Positions 20,690 through 30,759 of a stretch of 64,000 bases of DNA are shown here, piece by piece. The position numbers and the translations under genes are program-made. Under the pieces are notes generated by a model. The model saw only the letters and a program-made list of their open reading frames with translations. It was not told the origin of the DNA and ran no database searches. The stretch comes from Tretioscincus oriximinensis (taxonomy: Eukaryota > Chordata > Lepidosauria > Squamata > Gymnophthalmidae), in contig JAJVDF010000208.1 of assembly GCA_022410635.1 (NCBI GenBank), positions 1,307,080 to 1,371,079 on the forward strand, in the 5' to 3' direction. How positions within the stretch are numbered: position 1 is the stretch's first letter; every line of letters starts with the position of its first letter.

Positions 20690-21303
20690 CGGGGTAAAAC
20701 AAGGCTGTATTCTGGCTCTGTTTCTTTTGTTTTCTTTTTATAATAAAGCTTTATTGCAAATATGAGGTTTACAATGAATTATTCCTGAACAACATTATAC
20801 ATTAAACAATATACATTTTTATATATTAGTGGCATCAAGTAAACAAGAAATAGAAGAAAAATGACAAGGAAACAGGAACAAGTACGCATAGAACTATTAT
20901 ATAGCACACCAACAGGGTATATTCTGGCTCTGTTTCTGTTCTCCTTTTATGTGAATGATGATGTAGTATTGAGGTTAGACCAAAAGAACCTCCATATGCT
21001 CATGATTCAAGGGAGAGAACCATCTATATGAAGATGACACGGTCCTGCTATCAAACAACCCTGGTGGGTCCGAGGAGAGCTTTGCAGAAATTCAACCCAT
21101 ATTGCAAGAGAACATGTTTTATATTAATATAAGGACAGATCCAAAGTGATAAAATTTGGGAATAAGAAGAAAGTGTTTAATTGGCCATTAGACAGTGAGA
21201 GAACAGAAGAAGTCAGGGCATATCAGTATTTAGGGCTTACATTTATGGCCAATGGGAGATAGCCTCAACATATTAAAAGCAGATCTTCAGAAAAGGATTG
21301 AAG
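20690..21303 (+). mobile_element. LINE reverse-transcriptase fragment (pseudogene)
   Basis: A decayed non-LTR RT. Conceptual translation gives a KQGC-I-A-LF block at about 20694-20730, repeated and continued after 20938 as LFSFYVND, then an EDDTVLLSNN block (the catalytic YADD region, degraded) near 21030, and a Y-YLGLTF block near 21225. Stops and frameshifts are present. Clade not resolved: it does not look like the CR1 copies nearby. An insertion at 20726-20919 splits it. Confidence 0.7.
20726..20919 (-). mobile_element. 194-bp retro-insertion with 18-bp TSD
   Basis: Flanked by identical TATTCTGGCTCTGTTTCT at 20708-20725 and 20920-20937. Read on the minus strand it ends with GCAATAAAGC (poly(A) signal) and an A-rich tail, so it entered by target-primed reverse transcription. 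The body is unrecognised: possibly a truncated L1 3' end or an mRNA 3' UTR. Confidence 0.8.
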
Positions 21304-21505
21304 GCCCTGGTCACACCTGAGTTTTAATCCAGCTTCACCCTACTTTTAGCAGGGAAAAACATAAGAGCAAAGTGAATAGTCTACATTATCTAAAACAAAG
21401 GTGGGGCTTCTGGATTAGAAAATGTCAAAAAAAGAGCATTTGCTGATCTGTCTTCTCACACTGAAAGTGGATTGAATCTGGATTAAAATATAGGTATGCC
21501 CAGAG
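21304..21505. mobile_element. Family D TIR element, complete
   Basis: GGCCCTGGTCACACCTGAG, TTTTAATCCAGCTTCACCC at the left; CACTGAAAGTGGATTGAATC, TGGATTAAAATATAGGTATG at the right; core TAAAACAAAGGTGGGGCTTC. The best reference copy of family D in the window (about 200 bp). No transposase. Confidence 0.8.
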
Positions 21506-21584
21506 ACAAAGACATGCCTTCTTTCCCTAGGCATTTGGCTGAAGAAACAGCTTCAGCTCCTACTTTGCTGTTGCTTTGATATTG

Positions 21585-21645
21585 TTGCTGTTTTTAATGT
21601 CACCTTCTTGTTTAGAGCGAGATTAAAGTAAATAAATAAAAGTTT
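21585..21645 (+). mobile_element. SINE A-like 3' tail, weak
   Basis: TGTCACCTTCTTGTTTAGAG, GCGAGATTAAAGTAAATAAA. Only the tail resembles SINE A. Confidence 0.4.
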
Positions 21646-22215
21646 ATCTTTTATCTTTCTTTTTTATTGCAGTGCATGAAAGAATCATACAAAGAAAGTT
21701 GTTATGGTTTGCAACTGGAAAAGTGGAAAAAAAATTAGAGAACGGAATAATTCCTGCTTTACGTCTGAATTTTTCTACACTTACGGATCATTTCATCTAT
21801 GTTCACATTAAAATAAAGTACCGAAAACTCTGTGGATATTTGTTTNCTTTTTACAGTGTGCTTCCAATTGCTACTTTTAGAAAAATTTATTCCCTTGGAA
21901 AAAAAAAGAGAGGTGGGGGGAAATACTCCCATGGGACAAACCCACCTAAAGTTTAATTCTGTTTTGGATTTCCAGAATGTATTTTATCTGTCTGATGTCC
22001 ATCTGATGCAAATAAAAGGGATGTACTACAGCTTTTGAGTTCTATAGAACTCTTGTTGGGTCAATAAATAAATAAATTTAAAATGCAAGCAAAGCGAGAC
22101 ACGGGGCTGAATGNTCCGGTTATGAATTATTGCAAATCAGCTAGAATTTCAGGCAGCCGTTTATTCAAAAGGCGCATGGAAACAGAAAACACATTCAGCC
22201 ACAGCTCCGCTGTAA
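21646..22215. other. Intergenic, nothing recognised
   Basis: AT-rich; no repeat family or exon recognised. Confidence 0.45.
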
Positions 22216-22614
22216 AAAGCATAGGAGATCCAATGTTGGTCAGTTGGTAAAGGGGGGAAAGTATCAAATATAGAAAATAAGCAAATACTGAGAATTCGCT
22301 TGAAATCTGCATTTTTAATGCTAAGCATGGGAATCAGGGAAGAAAGTGACTGATAATTAATATAGATATACAGATATTTAGTTCTGTGCAAAACTAGAAC
22401 CCAACTCTCCCCCCAAAAAACTTTTAAAAATCCTTCTTGGACGTAAGAACAAAATGGAAGTACAGTGTTGGTGCGGGGCAATGTCCAAAGGGGCTCCCAC
22501 AATGGGCAACCCTAGCCAAAGCACAGTTAACCCAAACTGGGAAACACTGTGTTGCTTTCAAGGGAGGAGGAGGAGGAGAAAAAGAAAAAGAAAAAGAAGA
22601 AGAAAAAGAAGAAA

Positions 22615-22645
<31 letters not shown>

Positions 22646-22950
22646 AGAGGAAGAAGAAGAGGAAGAAGAAGAGGAAGAAGAAGAGGAAGAAGAAGAGGAA
22701 GAAGAAGAGGAAGAAGAGGAAGAAGAGGAAGAAGAGGAAGAGGAAGAAGAAGAAGAAGAAGAAGAAGGTTCTTATACCCTGCTTTCTTCCCTGATTCCCA
22801 TGCTTAGCATTTATACCCACTTTCTTCCCTGATTCTCATGCTTAGCATTAAAAATGCAGATTTCAAGCGAATTCTCAGTATTTGCTTATTTTCTATATTT
22901 GATACTTTCCCCCCTTTTCCAATGGACCANCATTGGATCTCCTATGCTTT
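22216..22950. repeat. 132-bp inverted repeat around a 471-bp spacer
   Basis: 22216-22347 and 22819-22950 are reverse complements with very few differences (for example TTACCAACTGACC versus TTCCAATGGACC). The spacer holds the polypurine tract and, next to the right arm, a partial extra copy of its first 35 bp (22780-22810). It could be a recent inverted duplication or an assembly artefact. Confidence 0.85.
22562..22768. repeat. Polypurine GAAGAG/GAAGAA microsatellite
   Basis: About 207 bp of A/G only, built from GAAGAAGAG words with a local 12-bp period. Frames through it are poly-Glu or Lys/Arg artefacts. Confidence 0.95.
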
Positions 22951-22953
22951 TTG

Positions 22954-23211
22954 AGAGCCAGTTTGGTGTAGTGGTTGACTGTTGGATTCATACCTGGTAG
23001 TCTCCCGGTTCAATTCCCCACTCCTCCATGAAAGCCAGCTGTGTGACCTTGGGCCAGTCTTTGAATTCTCTCAGCCCCACCTACTTCACAGNGTNTCTGT
23101 TGTGGAGAAAGNAACAAAAGCTATGTGCATCACCTTATGGTTGGCTGCCCTGAGATCTTTGGGTATAGGGCAGGATACAAGTACAAATAAAATAAATAAA
23201 TAAATAAATAA
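22954..23211 (+). mobile_element. SINE A (tRNA-derived), full length
   Basis: GAGCCAGTTTGGTGTAGTGG head (A box), GGTTCAATTCCCC (B box), GACCTTGGGCCAGTC, TGTTGTGGAGAAAG, then GCCCTGAGATCTTTGGGTAT, AGGGCAGGATACAAG and an (AAAT)n tail. Reference copy for the family. Confidence 0.92.
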
Positions 23212-23212
23212 A

Positions 23213-23432
23213 CATTTTTGCTCAAAGGCTGACATTCTATCTTCCCCACCAGTCTGTGGTGGTTCCCATATATCTACTTGCAGTCAGTTGCAGTTTCTTG
23301 CAATTCATGCTTTCGAATAGCTGGGTTGGTTAGAGCTACAGGCTAGTGTGAGGTGCTCAGCCCTCCCCACGTCCAACACAGGGCTTCGAAACCCCATCGC
23401 CCAGGCGAGAGACGGATTCCTTACCGACTGAG
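23213..23432 (-). mobile_element. SINE B (tRNA-derived), 3' truncated
   Basis: On the minus strand the tRNA-like head has TCGGTAAGGAATCCGTCTC and the B box GGTTTCGAAGCC-like sequence, followed by GTTGGACGTGGGGAGG and the body (GAATTGCAAGAAACTGC). The usual 3' end with TTC tail is missing; it abuts the SINE A tail. Confidence 0.85.
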
Positions 23433-23867
23433 AACTCTGTTCTGGTGACATGTGGCTTTGCGAACATCTCACCATGAAAGTGCTCCCCCTGTGGATTATA
23501 GGGGAACTGTGTGCGGCCATTGCAAAGCTTCACAGCTTTTGCTCCCATTTGTTCCCCTAGTGAGAACACACCCAAGGCCAGATTTAGGCTGTATTTTGCC
23601 CATGGGCTGCAATTTACTTATTTATTTACTATATTTATTTATTTTACTCCCCCTCTTCCCACAGCTACTTTGGNTTTTATAATAATAAAAGCAATAAAAA
23701 ATATTAATATCTTCTTAGTACTACTGGTATCTACATTTTGCCTAAATATGGCTCTGAACGCACCATAGTGTTNCAGAAATTTACTATTTAACAGCGAGCA
23801 ATTAGCCCTTTCAAACAGTTAAATCAGTTCAAAACTAACATATTTCAAACAGCAGCCAAAGAATCTA
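23433..23867. other. Intergenic, nothing recognised
   Basis: No repeat or exon recognised except AT-rich low-complexity DNA near 23610-23650. Confidence 0.45.
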
Positions 23868-24055
23868 GTTTTTATACCCCACCCTTCTCACCTGAAGGGA
23901 CTCGGAGTGGCTTACAAGNTTATTTTTCACCCGAAGGCTTACATCCACTTTATCTTCCCCAGCACATTATCTACTTGCCAGTTTCTTTGCTTNTGGACAG
24001 CTTGGTTGGCTGAAGCTAAAGCCATTACTGAGCTCTCACCCTTCTTCACGGCCGA
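23868..24055 (-). mobile_element. SINE C (SINE B relative), partial
   Basis: TTTTTATACCCCACCCTTC, CTGAAGGGACTCGGAGTGG, TTACATCCACTTTATCTTCC and GTTGGCTGAAGCTAAAGCC. SINE C shares the 3' part with SINE B but differs in the middle; in other copies this middle carries a CTCF-like word. Confidence 0.75.
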
Positions 24056-24187
24056 CCCACAAGGCCATGAATTCCGATATCTCTGTTGAAACTCTTTCCA
24101 AATGGCTTCAAGGGGCCTTCCGTCTATCTCTCCAATCTCTCCATCTAAGCATCCATTTTTAATAGCCACTGATCCACCGGAACTGAG

Positions 24188-24500
24188 AGAAGACCAGCTG
24201 GATCAAGCCACATTTAGTCCAGTATCCTGTCTCACATGGTGCCCCCAATTGCTTCTGTGCTCAGCAAATGGCATTTAGAGTATCCTGCTTGTGTCTTCAA
24301 CTTGGGAATGGTACCTAGAAATCCACTCTAAATAGGCATGTAAGAGAACCTGTGCTGCATCAGGCCATAGCACATCCAGCATCCGTCTCATGGAGAAGTC
24401 CACCAGTTGGCTCTCATAATTCAAAGCAAAACCCTCATCTGCTCTCTATGCCCTTAGCAGCATCCTACTGTCCCTTGAACAACGGTACCAGGATCATAAC
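24188..24500 (-). mobile_element. CR1-type LINE 3' remnants, two pieces
   Basis: GCTGGATCAAGCCACATTTA then GTCCAGTATCCTGTCTCAC, and TGCTGCATCAGGCCATAGC then CATCCAGCATCCGTCTC, both like minus-strand CR1/L3 3' ends. Old and diverged. Confidence 0.6.
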
Positions 24501-24733
24501 CCACTGAGAATTTGGGAAATCACCCAATTGGATGAAGNATTCAATTCAGGATTACTCCAACTGGATGGCATTGAAAAATAACAAAGCTATGGAGATTGTC
24601 TGTGACAATAATTGTCTTTCCGGCAGATAAATTAAACCGAGGCATGTGAATATCACTGAGGCCAGATCCCCACGCATAATTTCCACTGAGATGGTAGCAA
24701 CATCACCTTCAATATGTCCCACAAGGTCATATG

Positions 24734-24946
24734 CAGGCTGCTTCAAAAAAATGTATACACAATGTGAACTTCCATAGAAAATTTATTTACTGTTCTACTG
24801 TTCTACAAAGTTAAATTTCAGGAAATTAGAAAGCTTAAAGTCCAATGTAAATAAAACGTAAATAACAAATGTGAATACTGTTCAAATTGGTGACCTACAT
24901 CGTATGGAAGTTCAAAGTGTTCATACATTTTTTTTGAAGCACCCTG
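24734..24946. mobile_element. Mariner-like TIR element, 213 bp
   Basis: CAGGCTGCTTCAAAAAAATG at the left and CATTTTTTTTGAAGCACCCTG at the right are inverted repeats, extended inward by GAACTTCCAT versus ATGGAAGTTC. Short length and CAGGGTG-type ends suggest a non-autonomous mariner; a TA duplication is not certain because of an N at 24948. Confidence 0.65.
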
Positions 24947-25082
24947 TNTATATATATAGTGACCCCTTGCTAAAAATGTCAGCTGTCCTAGAATTTCTAG
25001 CCAAGCAGTTTGTGCAATTCAGCAGCGGGCATTTTGTAAAATCTGAAAGAAAGCTTTGTGGGGACATTCAGCAAAGTGAACT

Positions 25083-25160
25083 TGTGCATCTGAAGAAATA
25101 GACGTGTCTATGAAAGCTTATGCCACCCACTTCTGTTAGTCTCAAAGTGCTACTGGCCCC
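25083..25160 (+). mobile_element. Penelope-like 3' fragment with hammerhead-like core
   Basis: GCATCTGAAGAAATAGACG, TGTCTATGAAAGCTTATGCC, then GTTAGTCTCAAAGTGCTACT. CTGAAGA at 25090-25096 and GAAA at 25112-25115 flank a stem whose outer pair is A-T where the 4030 copy has G-C. Confidence 0.65.
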
Positions 25161-25529
25161 TTGGTTGGCAAATCTCGTGAGACTTCGGGGCAACATGTAA
25201 ACATTCCTTGGCTCTCAGCTCGCAGAGAATGCTGAGAATTGTAGTAAGGCAAGCGCAGGAGCGCCTTATGGGGCTCATCATGTGACGAGATTGCTAGGTA
25301 ATGTGTTGAAACAGTGTGGGAGCTTTAAGGTAGGTGGGGTGGATACTGAACATGTTTTAGAAGAAATAGCGAAGCAAACTGCGGAGTGAAAAAGGAGCCC
25401 GAGTGAGTCTCAATTTTCCCCAGGTTCAGAGGTGACTCTTCTGGACCATTTGGCTGGCTGCTGAGCATAGGTTTGTTTAATTCAGCACTCGGTGTATGTT
25501 TGGATTTTCATGTTCGCTTGTTTAAAGTG
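25161..25529. other. Intergenic, nothing recognised
   Basis: No repeat or exon recognised. Confidence 0.45.
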
Positions 25530-25640
25530 CTGCTCCAACACATACTTTTAATCCACTCCTGATGACCTGGGCTCATTTTTTCCTGCTTTGGAACAGTCTT
25601 TCAGAGCTGAAAAGGGATTAAAAGTATGTGCCACAACTGA
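25530..25640. mobile_element. Family E TIR element
   Basis: CAACACATACTTTTAATCC at the left, GGGATTAAAAGTATGTGCC at the right, about 110 bp, palindromic ends. Confidence 0.7.
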
Positions 25641-26217
25641 CCTATAAAAAGCTTTGATTGGACTTGTCCTAAATCAGGGTTATCTATGATCCTGATTTGT
25701 CCAGGGCATTCCCAGATAAAGAGGGCTCCCCAGGAATTCAGATTAAATTTGCAATGTGGCAAGCCAACTGCAATCAAAATGTTTATGATGTATAGAAGCT
25801 GAAAGCTTGTTTGGTTAGTTACAAAAATTAGAAGAATGAGAAGGCAAATCCTTGCCCCAATGATCTTACACCCTGGAGCTTAAGAGGAGAGTCAATGGGG
25901 GTGGGGAGAAGCAGATTGAAAAATATTCTTGCAATTAATTCTGGACTTAGTTTCCTTTGAAGTTTCGGCAGAATTGAGTGTCTGTTTTTACAAGTCTCCC
26001 GCCATTTATTTCAAGGAGTCGTCGCTCGGGAGAGGAAATCGAAGGTAGGAAGCCATACGGGCAAAGGCTGCTTATCAAAATCACTCAATGCCATCACGTA
26101 TCTCATCTGTTTTGGTTGATTCATAATCCATCTTTTGAGGGGCAGGAACAGGAGAGCCAACAGATGGAGACAGACTAGGATGTTTAAATGTTTTTCAAAA
26201 GAATTCTGAACAAACAG
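25641..26217. other. Intergenic, nothing recognised
   Basis: No repeat family or exon recognised. Confidence 0.45.
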
Positions 26218-26321
26218 AACATAAGAACGTAAGGGGAGCCCTGCTGAATGGGGACAGAGCTCAGCTAGTCCAGCATTGTGTCTCACACANGGCCTACCCA
26301 TTGCACCTGGGCAATCTGAGT

Positions 26322-26590
26322 CGGTCTCTCACTTGGGGTTTTGAAGTTCTGTGTGGGACGTGGGGAGGGCTGAGCACCTTCCAGTAGCCTGTAGCTCCGG
26401 CCAACCCAGCTATTCAAAAGCAAGAATTGCAAGAAATTGCAACTGACTGCAAATAGATACATATGAACCACCACAGCCTGGTGGGGAAGATAGAACGCCA
26501 GAGTTTGGGCAAAGTACCTTTGTAAGCTGCTTTGAGTCCCTTTGAAAGGTGAGAAAAGCGGGATATAAGAACCCAGTCCTTCTTCTTCTG
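26322..26590 (+). mobile_element. SINE B (tRNA-derived) inside CR1
   Basis: GTGTGGGACGTGGGGAGGG, TAGCCTGTAGCTCCGGCC, GAATTGCAAGAAATTGC, CCACAGCCTGGTGGGGAAG, AGCTGCTTTGAGTCCC, then TTCTTCTTCTG tail. The first bases of the tRNA-like head are missing or diverged. Confidence 0.88.
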
Positions 26591-26781
26591 TTTTTGACTA
26601 CCTGCAAATGGTACTTTAAGAATCCTAGCTGTTGCTCCATCTCAAAGGCATTATTAAGAGATCCATCCTAGTAGCTATTGATACTCTTGGCTTTCGTGAA
26701 CATGTCCAATCCTATCTTAAAGCTATCCAGGCTGTTGGCTACCACTACGTCTTCTGGAAGAAAATTCCACACATCCATCAC

Positions 26782-27510
26782 TAACGGGAGTTCGCTTACC
26801 ACGTTATTCGGCTCCTTAGCTTGTCTAAGGTAGCTGGATCCAAAGCATGCAGACACGTGTAAAGTAGATTCACACGGAGACCATAGCTTAGGTTCAAAGG
26901 CGATCCAGGAGGCTCATTGGGTCATGAGACACTCCAGATCACAACTGTGCAGAGGNTTTTATTGACTTCAATAACAGAAGGCGTGGATCAATTCAGTGAT
27001 GTCAGAAGGGGAGGTGTGTCCAGGTAGTGACACCTGTGTGACGCGTTTCCTCCCAAGGAGGTGCAGCCTGTGTCAGGAAATGCCAAATATGGTATGGGGG
27101 GAAGATATAAGATTGACCCTTTNAGCTTTCGTTTATCCTGGTTTATCCCTCTAGGTCCTGGCATACTGTGACTCACCTAAGGGAACAGAGCTTAATGGGT
27201 TTCCTCTTTGCCACTATCAAGCTAATGGTTTTAGCCCAGGTGCATGGATAGTTAAACAAAGAATGCCCTTTTGCCACAATGGGTGTCATTAATCCCTTCA
27301 GTCTGGCAAGGTTTCTGGAATAAGATATGCCCTCAGGACAGGAAGGGAGATTTGGCTTCTCCTGTTTACCTCCTGGGGCTGGGGTGACCAGAGATTTTTC
27401 AAAATTTTCCACCCAGGCCTCACTTGAGCTAGCAAAGGTCAATCCTAGTATATTTTATATCAGATACATTAATGCCAATCAATATATGCCCTGTATGGCT
27501 AACCCCAACA
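26782..27510 (-). mobile_element. Solo LTR, subfamily A (copy 1)
   Basis: 729 bp, TAACGGGAG...CCCCAACA on the + strand, so TGTTGGGG...CGTTA in the sense direction, flanked by CATCAC and CATGAC (6 bp, one mismatch). It interrupts CR1 exactly. Polyadenylation region and the ACACGTGT word are shared with the other copies. No internal retroviral sequence is attached. Confidence 0.85.
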
Positions 27511-27735
27511 CATGACCCTGTGGATGAAAAAATAATTTCCTTGTCTGTCCTAAATTTCTGCCCTTCAGTTTCAAGGAATGCCCCCCTGGTCCTAGTGCTG
27601 TGTGATAAAGAACATTTTTTCTCTTTTAACCTTATCCATCCTGTGCATGATTTTATGCACTTCAATCAGATTCCCTCTTAAGTACTGTCTTTCAAGGCTG
27701 AATGAGCCGCCCTTCCATCCATCCTTTGTGGAATA

Positions 27736-27959
27736 AATGCTATTAAAATGCCTTCCAGATTATAAAACTGCAAAGGCATAGAGAGCCAACATCTGCTTGC
27801 AGCTTAAAGCTTGTGCCTACATAAATTTCAAGTCAGGCAAATAATTTGTTTGCAGAACATAGGTGAGAGGTTCAAATCCACAGCCCTCCTTTGGAAGCAG
27901 TTCAGGACCTCTGGCTTGTAATGAGGGCCGTCTTCATGACATGGCCACTGAAACAACCT
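27736..27959. other. Intergenic, nothing recognised
   Basis: No repeat or exon recognised. Confidence 0.4.
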
Positions 27960-28798
27960 AGAACAGGTGATTCTGGAAATCCAGGGCTTGTCCAAATCTG
28001 AACCGTGTGCAAAGATTCGAAGAACCCTGATGGGATCCAAGCTTTCTGTGACGGAGCAGGAAAAGTATCTTGGAGTGTTGGTGGACAGTTCCATGAAGGT
28101 GTCAACCCAGTGTGCAGCAGCAGCAGCAAAAAAAGCAAATTCAATGTTAGCGATAATTAGGAAAGGAATTGAAAACAAGTCAGCAAGTGTTGTCTTGCCT
28201 CTTTATAAATCTGTGGGGAGGCCACATTTGGAATCCTGTGTCCAGTTCTGGTCACCACATCTCAAAAAAGGATATCGTGGAACTAGAGAAAGTGTAGAAA
28301 AGGCCAACAAGAATGATCAAGGGGCTGGAGCATCTTCCTTATGAAATCCATCTGCAACATCTAGGCCTCTTCAGCCTTGAATGATGGCATTTGAGAGGTG
28401 ATCTAATTGAAGGGTATAAAATCCTGCATGGGAAGGATAAAGTGAGCAGAGAAAAACTGTTTTCTCTATCGCACAATCAGAACAGGAGGTACTCCTTGAA
28501 ACTGATGGGCAGAAGAGTGAGGACAGACAAAGGAAAGTATTTTTTCATCTAAAGGGCATCAGCTTTTGGAATTTACTTCCAGAAGAAGATGGCTGTCTTG
28601 ATACAGATTCCAAGACGGAGCAACAGGCAGTACTCCTGAAGTACCATTCGTAGGGCTTCGAGAACAAGTGAAGATGTTGCCTTCTTATGTTTCAAACTAC
28701 TAAGGTGCAATTGGTGGGCCACTGTGTGAGACAGAACGCAGGGCTAGATCAGCCCCAGCCCGATTCAGCAGGGCTCCTCTTATGTTTTTATGTTCTTA
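27960..28798 (+). mobile_element. CR1 LINE ORF2 3' part and 3' UTR (pseudogene)
   Basis: The longest CR1 copy. The open stretch encodes the C-terminal RT region with typical CR1 words in order: EKYLGVLVDSSMKVS, CAAAAAKKANSMLAIIRKGI, LPLYKSVGRPHLESCVQFWS. After a frameshift near 28300 it continues with LFSLSHNQNR and GRRVRTDKGKYF-like words, then the 3' UTR ending in TTATGTTTTTATGTTCTTA. The 5' end is truncated, as usual for CR1, and it is not a functional gene. Confidence 0.92.
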
Positions 28799-28959
28799 AG
28801 AGTTACGTTTGAGTGGCAAAAACCATCACTTGCATTCCTCGATTTTGCACCTGCAAAATATTGCATTGCTTAATCCAGAACAGACAGCACTGATATGCGA
28901 TCTCCTACAGTTATGGATCAGACAGCTCTTAGTACTTGCCTATGCATGNGAACCTGTTT

Positions 28960-29110
28960 GTACCCTCGTTTTCATTGTTAACTGCCCTGAGACCTTTGCA
29001 CATAGGGCAGAATAAACATAAGTGTGAATTCCATACAGATAATATGGACTGCTAATGTGCTTTAAATGGATTTCCTGGCTGAATTAGAACAATAAATAAA
29101 TAAATGTGCT
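28960..29110 (+). mobile_element. SINE A-type 3' tail
   Basis: TTAACTGCCCTGAGACCTTT, GCACATAGGGCAGAATAAAC, then diverged DNA and an AATAAATAAATAAATG tail near 29090. Confidence 0.6.
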
Positions 29111-29195
29111 ATCCAACATACTATTAATTCATTTTCAGTCTGGAAGAACTGGACTGAAGGAGGAAAAAACTGAAGGAGTTAAAAGTACATGTCAG
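29111..29195. mobile_element. Family E/D TIR remnant
   Basis: TTCATTTTCAGTCTGGAAGA, ACTGGACTGAAGG and GAGTTAAAAGTACATGTCAG: one short, decayed copy. Confidence 0.5.
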
Positions 29196-29228
29196 AACAG
29201 CACCCAAATAAACAACTCTCTCAGCACT

Positions 29229-29332
29229 GCCCACTTCACAGGGTGTCTGTTGTGGACAAAGTAACAAGAGCTATGTACCACCGTAGATAGCTTTTGTTAC
29301 TTTGTCCACAACAGACACCCTGTGAAGTGGGC
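29229..29332. repeat. 46-bp-arm near-perfect palindrome of SINE A sequence
   Basis: Both arms are the SINE A body (CCACTTCACAGGGTGTCTG, TTGTGGACAAAGTAAC) in opposite orientation, 12 bp apart with one mismatch. It is a fold-back rather than two independent insertions. Confidence 0.92.
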
Positions 29333-29564
29333 CCTTCTATCAACATCATCATTAAATCATAAAACACCTATAACCCAAATATTAATGTACTAATCAGTGC
29401 GTTCTGATCTGCAATATCACAATTCAGAGCGTTGCATGTCCAGATTGTCTCTAGAAGTTGAGGCTACAAGAGAACTCTAGAGGGACGCCAACAGTTCAAA
29501 TTTATCACCTTTTAAANGCTGTGGATCAGGGGCAGAGCAAACAGATAGAAAAGCAAAGGATTAG

Positions 29565-29752
29565 CAGGGGTGGGCAATTAATTTTTCCCAAGGGGCCGCA
29601 TGAGAAATTGGGGTGGTTTTGGAGGGCCGGATTAATATAGTGAACTCAGTTCTACCCAATACTGTATATAACTCTGAGCTAAGAGGGGCGGGCCGGTCAG
29701 AGACAGTAGGAGGGCCGCATGTGGCCCTCGGGCCGCCCCTTGCCCAGGTCTG
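29565..29752. mobile_element. hAT-like non-autonomous element, 188 bp
   Basis: CAGGGGTGGGCAA and TTGCCCAGGTCTG are imperfect inverted ends; the interior is GC-rich and palindromic (GGGCCGCATG, CATGTGGCCC). Flanks AGGATTAG and GATTATAG are a plausible degraded 8-bp TSD. CAGGGGTGGGCAA is a familiar hAT terminus. Confidence 0.75.
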
Positions 29753-30759
29753 GATTATAGGCTTGATCCCAAGTGTCTCCCTGGAAGAAGGTAACGGCAA
29801 ACCACTTCTGTATCCGTGCCAAGAAAACTGCACTGATGTATTTCTACAGCTAGCCAACTCTCCNTTTCAAGAATTATGAGTCCAACCGATTTCTTTTTGC
29901 ATTGGTTTAAAGCAAACCAGTGCAATATACGCAAGTTAAAAATAGAAGTTAAAAGTAATANCCATTCAAGAAAAATAACTTTAAAAGGGTTATTAAAAAT
30001 ATTATTAATCAGTTAGTCACTGCCCAAATACCCAGTACATAAAATAACATAGTTTCATATTTCCATTATCCCTCAAAGCCCATAACTTTGTTCATTAGCC
30101 TGTCTTATCATTAAATTTTACAAGTTCGAAGCGTTTTCCACCTTCTCGTGAGTNAAATCCATTGATTTTTAGGAATTTCCTCACAATATATAATATCTGT
30201 ATCTGGAGACTGGTTCCTCTTTGGCTGTTTCGCCTTTCGATTCTTCCTTCTCCCTTTCCTTTCCCTCTGTTTTAAGTTTTATTGTTATATTTATTTTAAA
30301 AATTCATATACTTGCTCTTGGGTTATAAATTTCACTGGGGTTGCAATAAAACTAAAAAGGAACAAAGTTCATACAATGAAAACAATAATAAACAGTTGGG
30401 GAAAGACGAACTCATGAGTAACCTGCCAATAGTGGGATCAGTGTGGATGTGTTTTGCAAGCTTAAGCATTCAATAGTCTTTCAGATTTTTTAGAAACTGT
30501 ATTTTAATTTTTCACTGACGTACTCTGCCCTGGAATTTACATAGGTTTTCAAGAAACTAGCAACTTCACCATTGGAAGAGAACATTATTTTCCCTGTGAT
30601 ATAACTTTAGGACCAGGATCCTGCTTTGAAACCGATGGGCAAAAGAGTTAGCAGACAAGGGGAACAATTTTTTAAACTCAGAAGATCCACGGTCTTTAGA
30701 TTTTCCTTCCAGAACAAATGATGTTAGCTAGGAATGTGGATAGCTTTCAGACTGGACAG
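29753..30759. other. AT-rich DNA with possible LINE 3' remnant
   Basis: Around 30260-30420 the minus strand has AT-rich, poly(A)-signal-like sequence (TTTATTGTTATATTTATTTT) resembling the end of an old retroposon. 30600-30740 resembles a decayed CR1 C-terminus (AACCGATGGGCAAAAGAG, TTTTCCTTCCAGAACAA). Neither is certain. Confidence 0.35.

Larger units (their letters stand above)
26218..27735 (-). mobile_element. CR1 LINE fragment, split by a SINE and an LTR
   Basis: Three minus-strand pieces (26218-26321, 26591-26781, 27511-27735) are collinear parts of one CR1 3' end. From 5' to 3' on the minus strand they give ORF2 C-terminus words (a CSLSHSTRTRG-like stretch near 27600, TDKEIIF near 27540), then the 3' UTR (GCCAAGAGTATCAATAGC) and CCTTACGTTCTTATGTTC. 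SINE B sits at 26322-26590 and a solo LTR at 26782-27510. Confidence 0.85.

Noticed and set aside
22437..22832. 131-codon Glu-rich frame
   Set aside because: Most of it is the polypurine tract and the rest is non-conserved; all three frames are open for the same reason.
27967..28344. 125-codon frame as a host gene
   Set aside because: It is the RT C-terminal part of a 5'-truncated CR1, with frameshifts just downstream.
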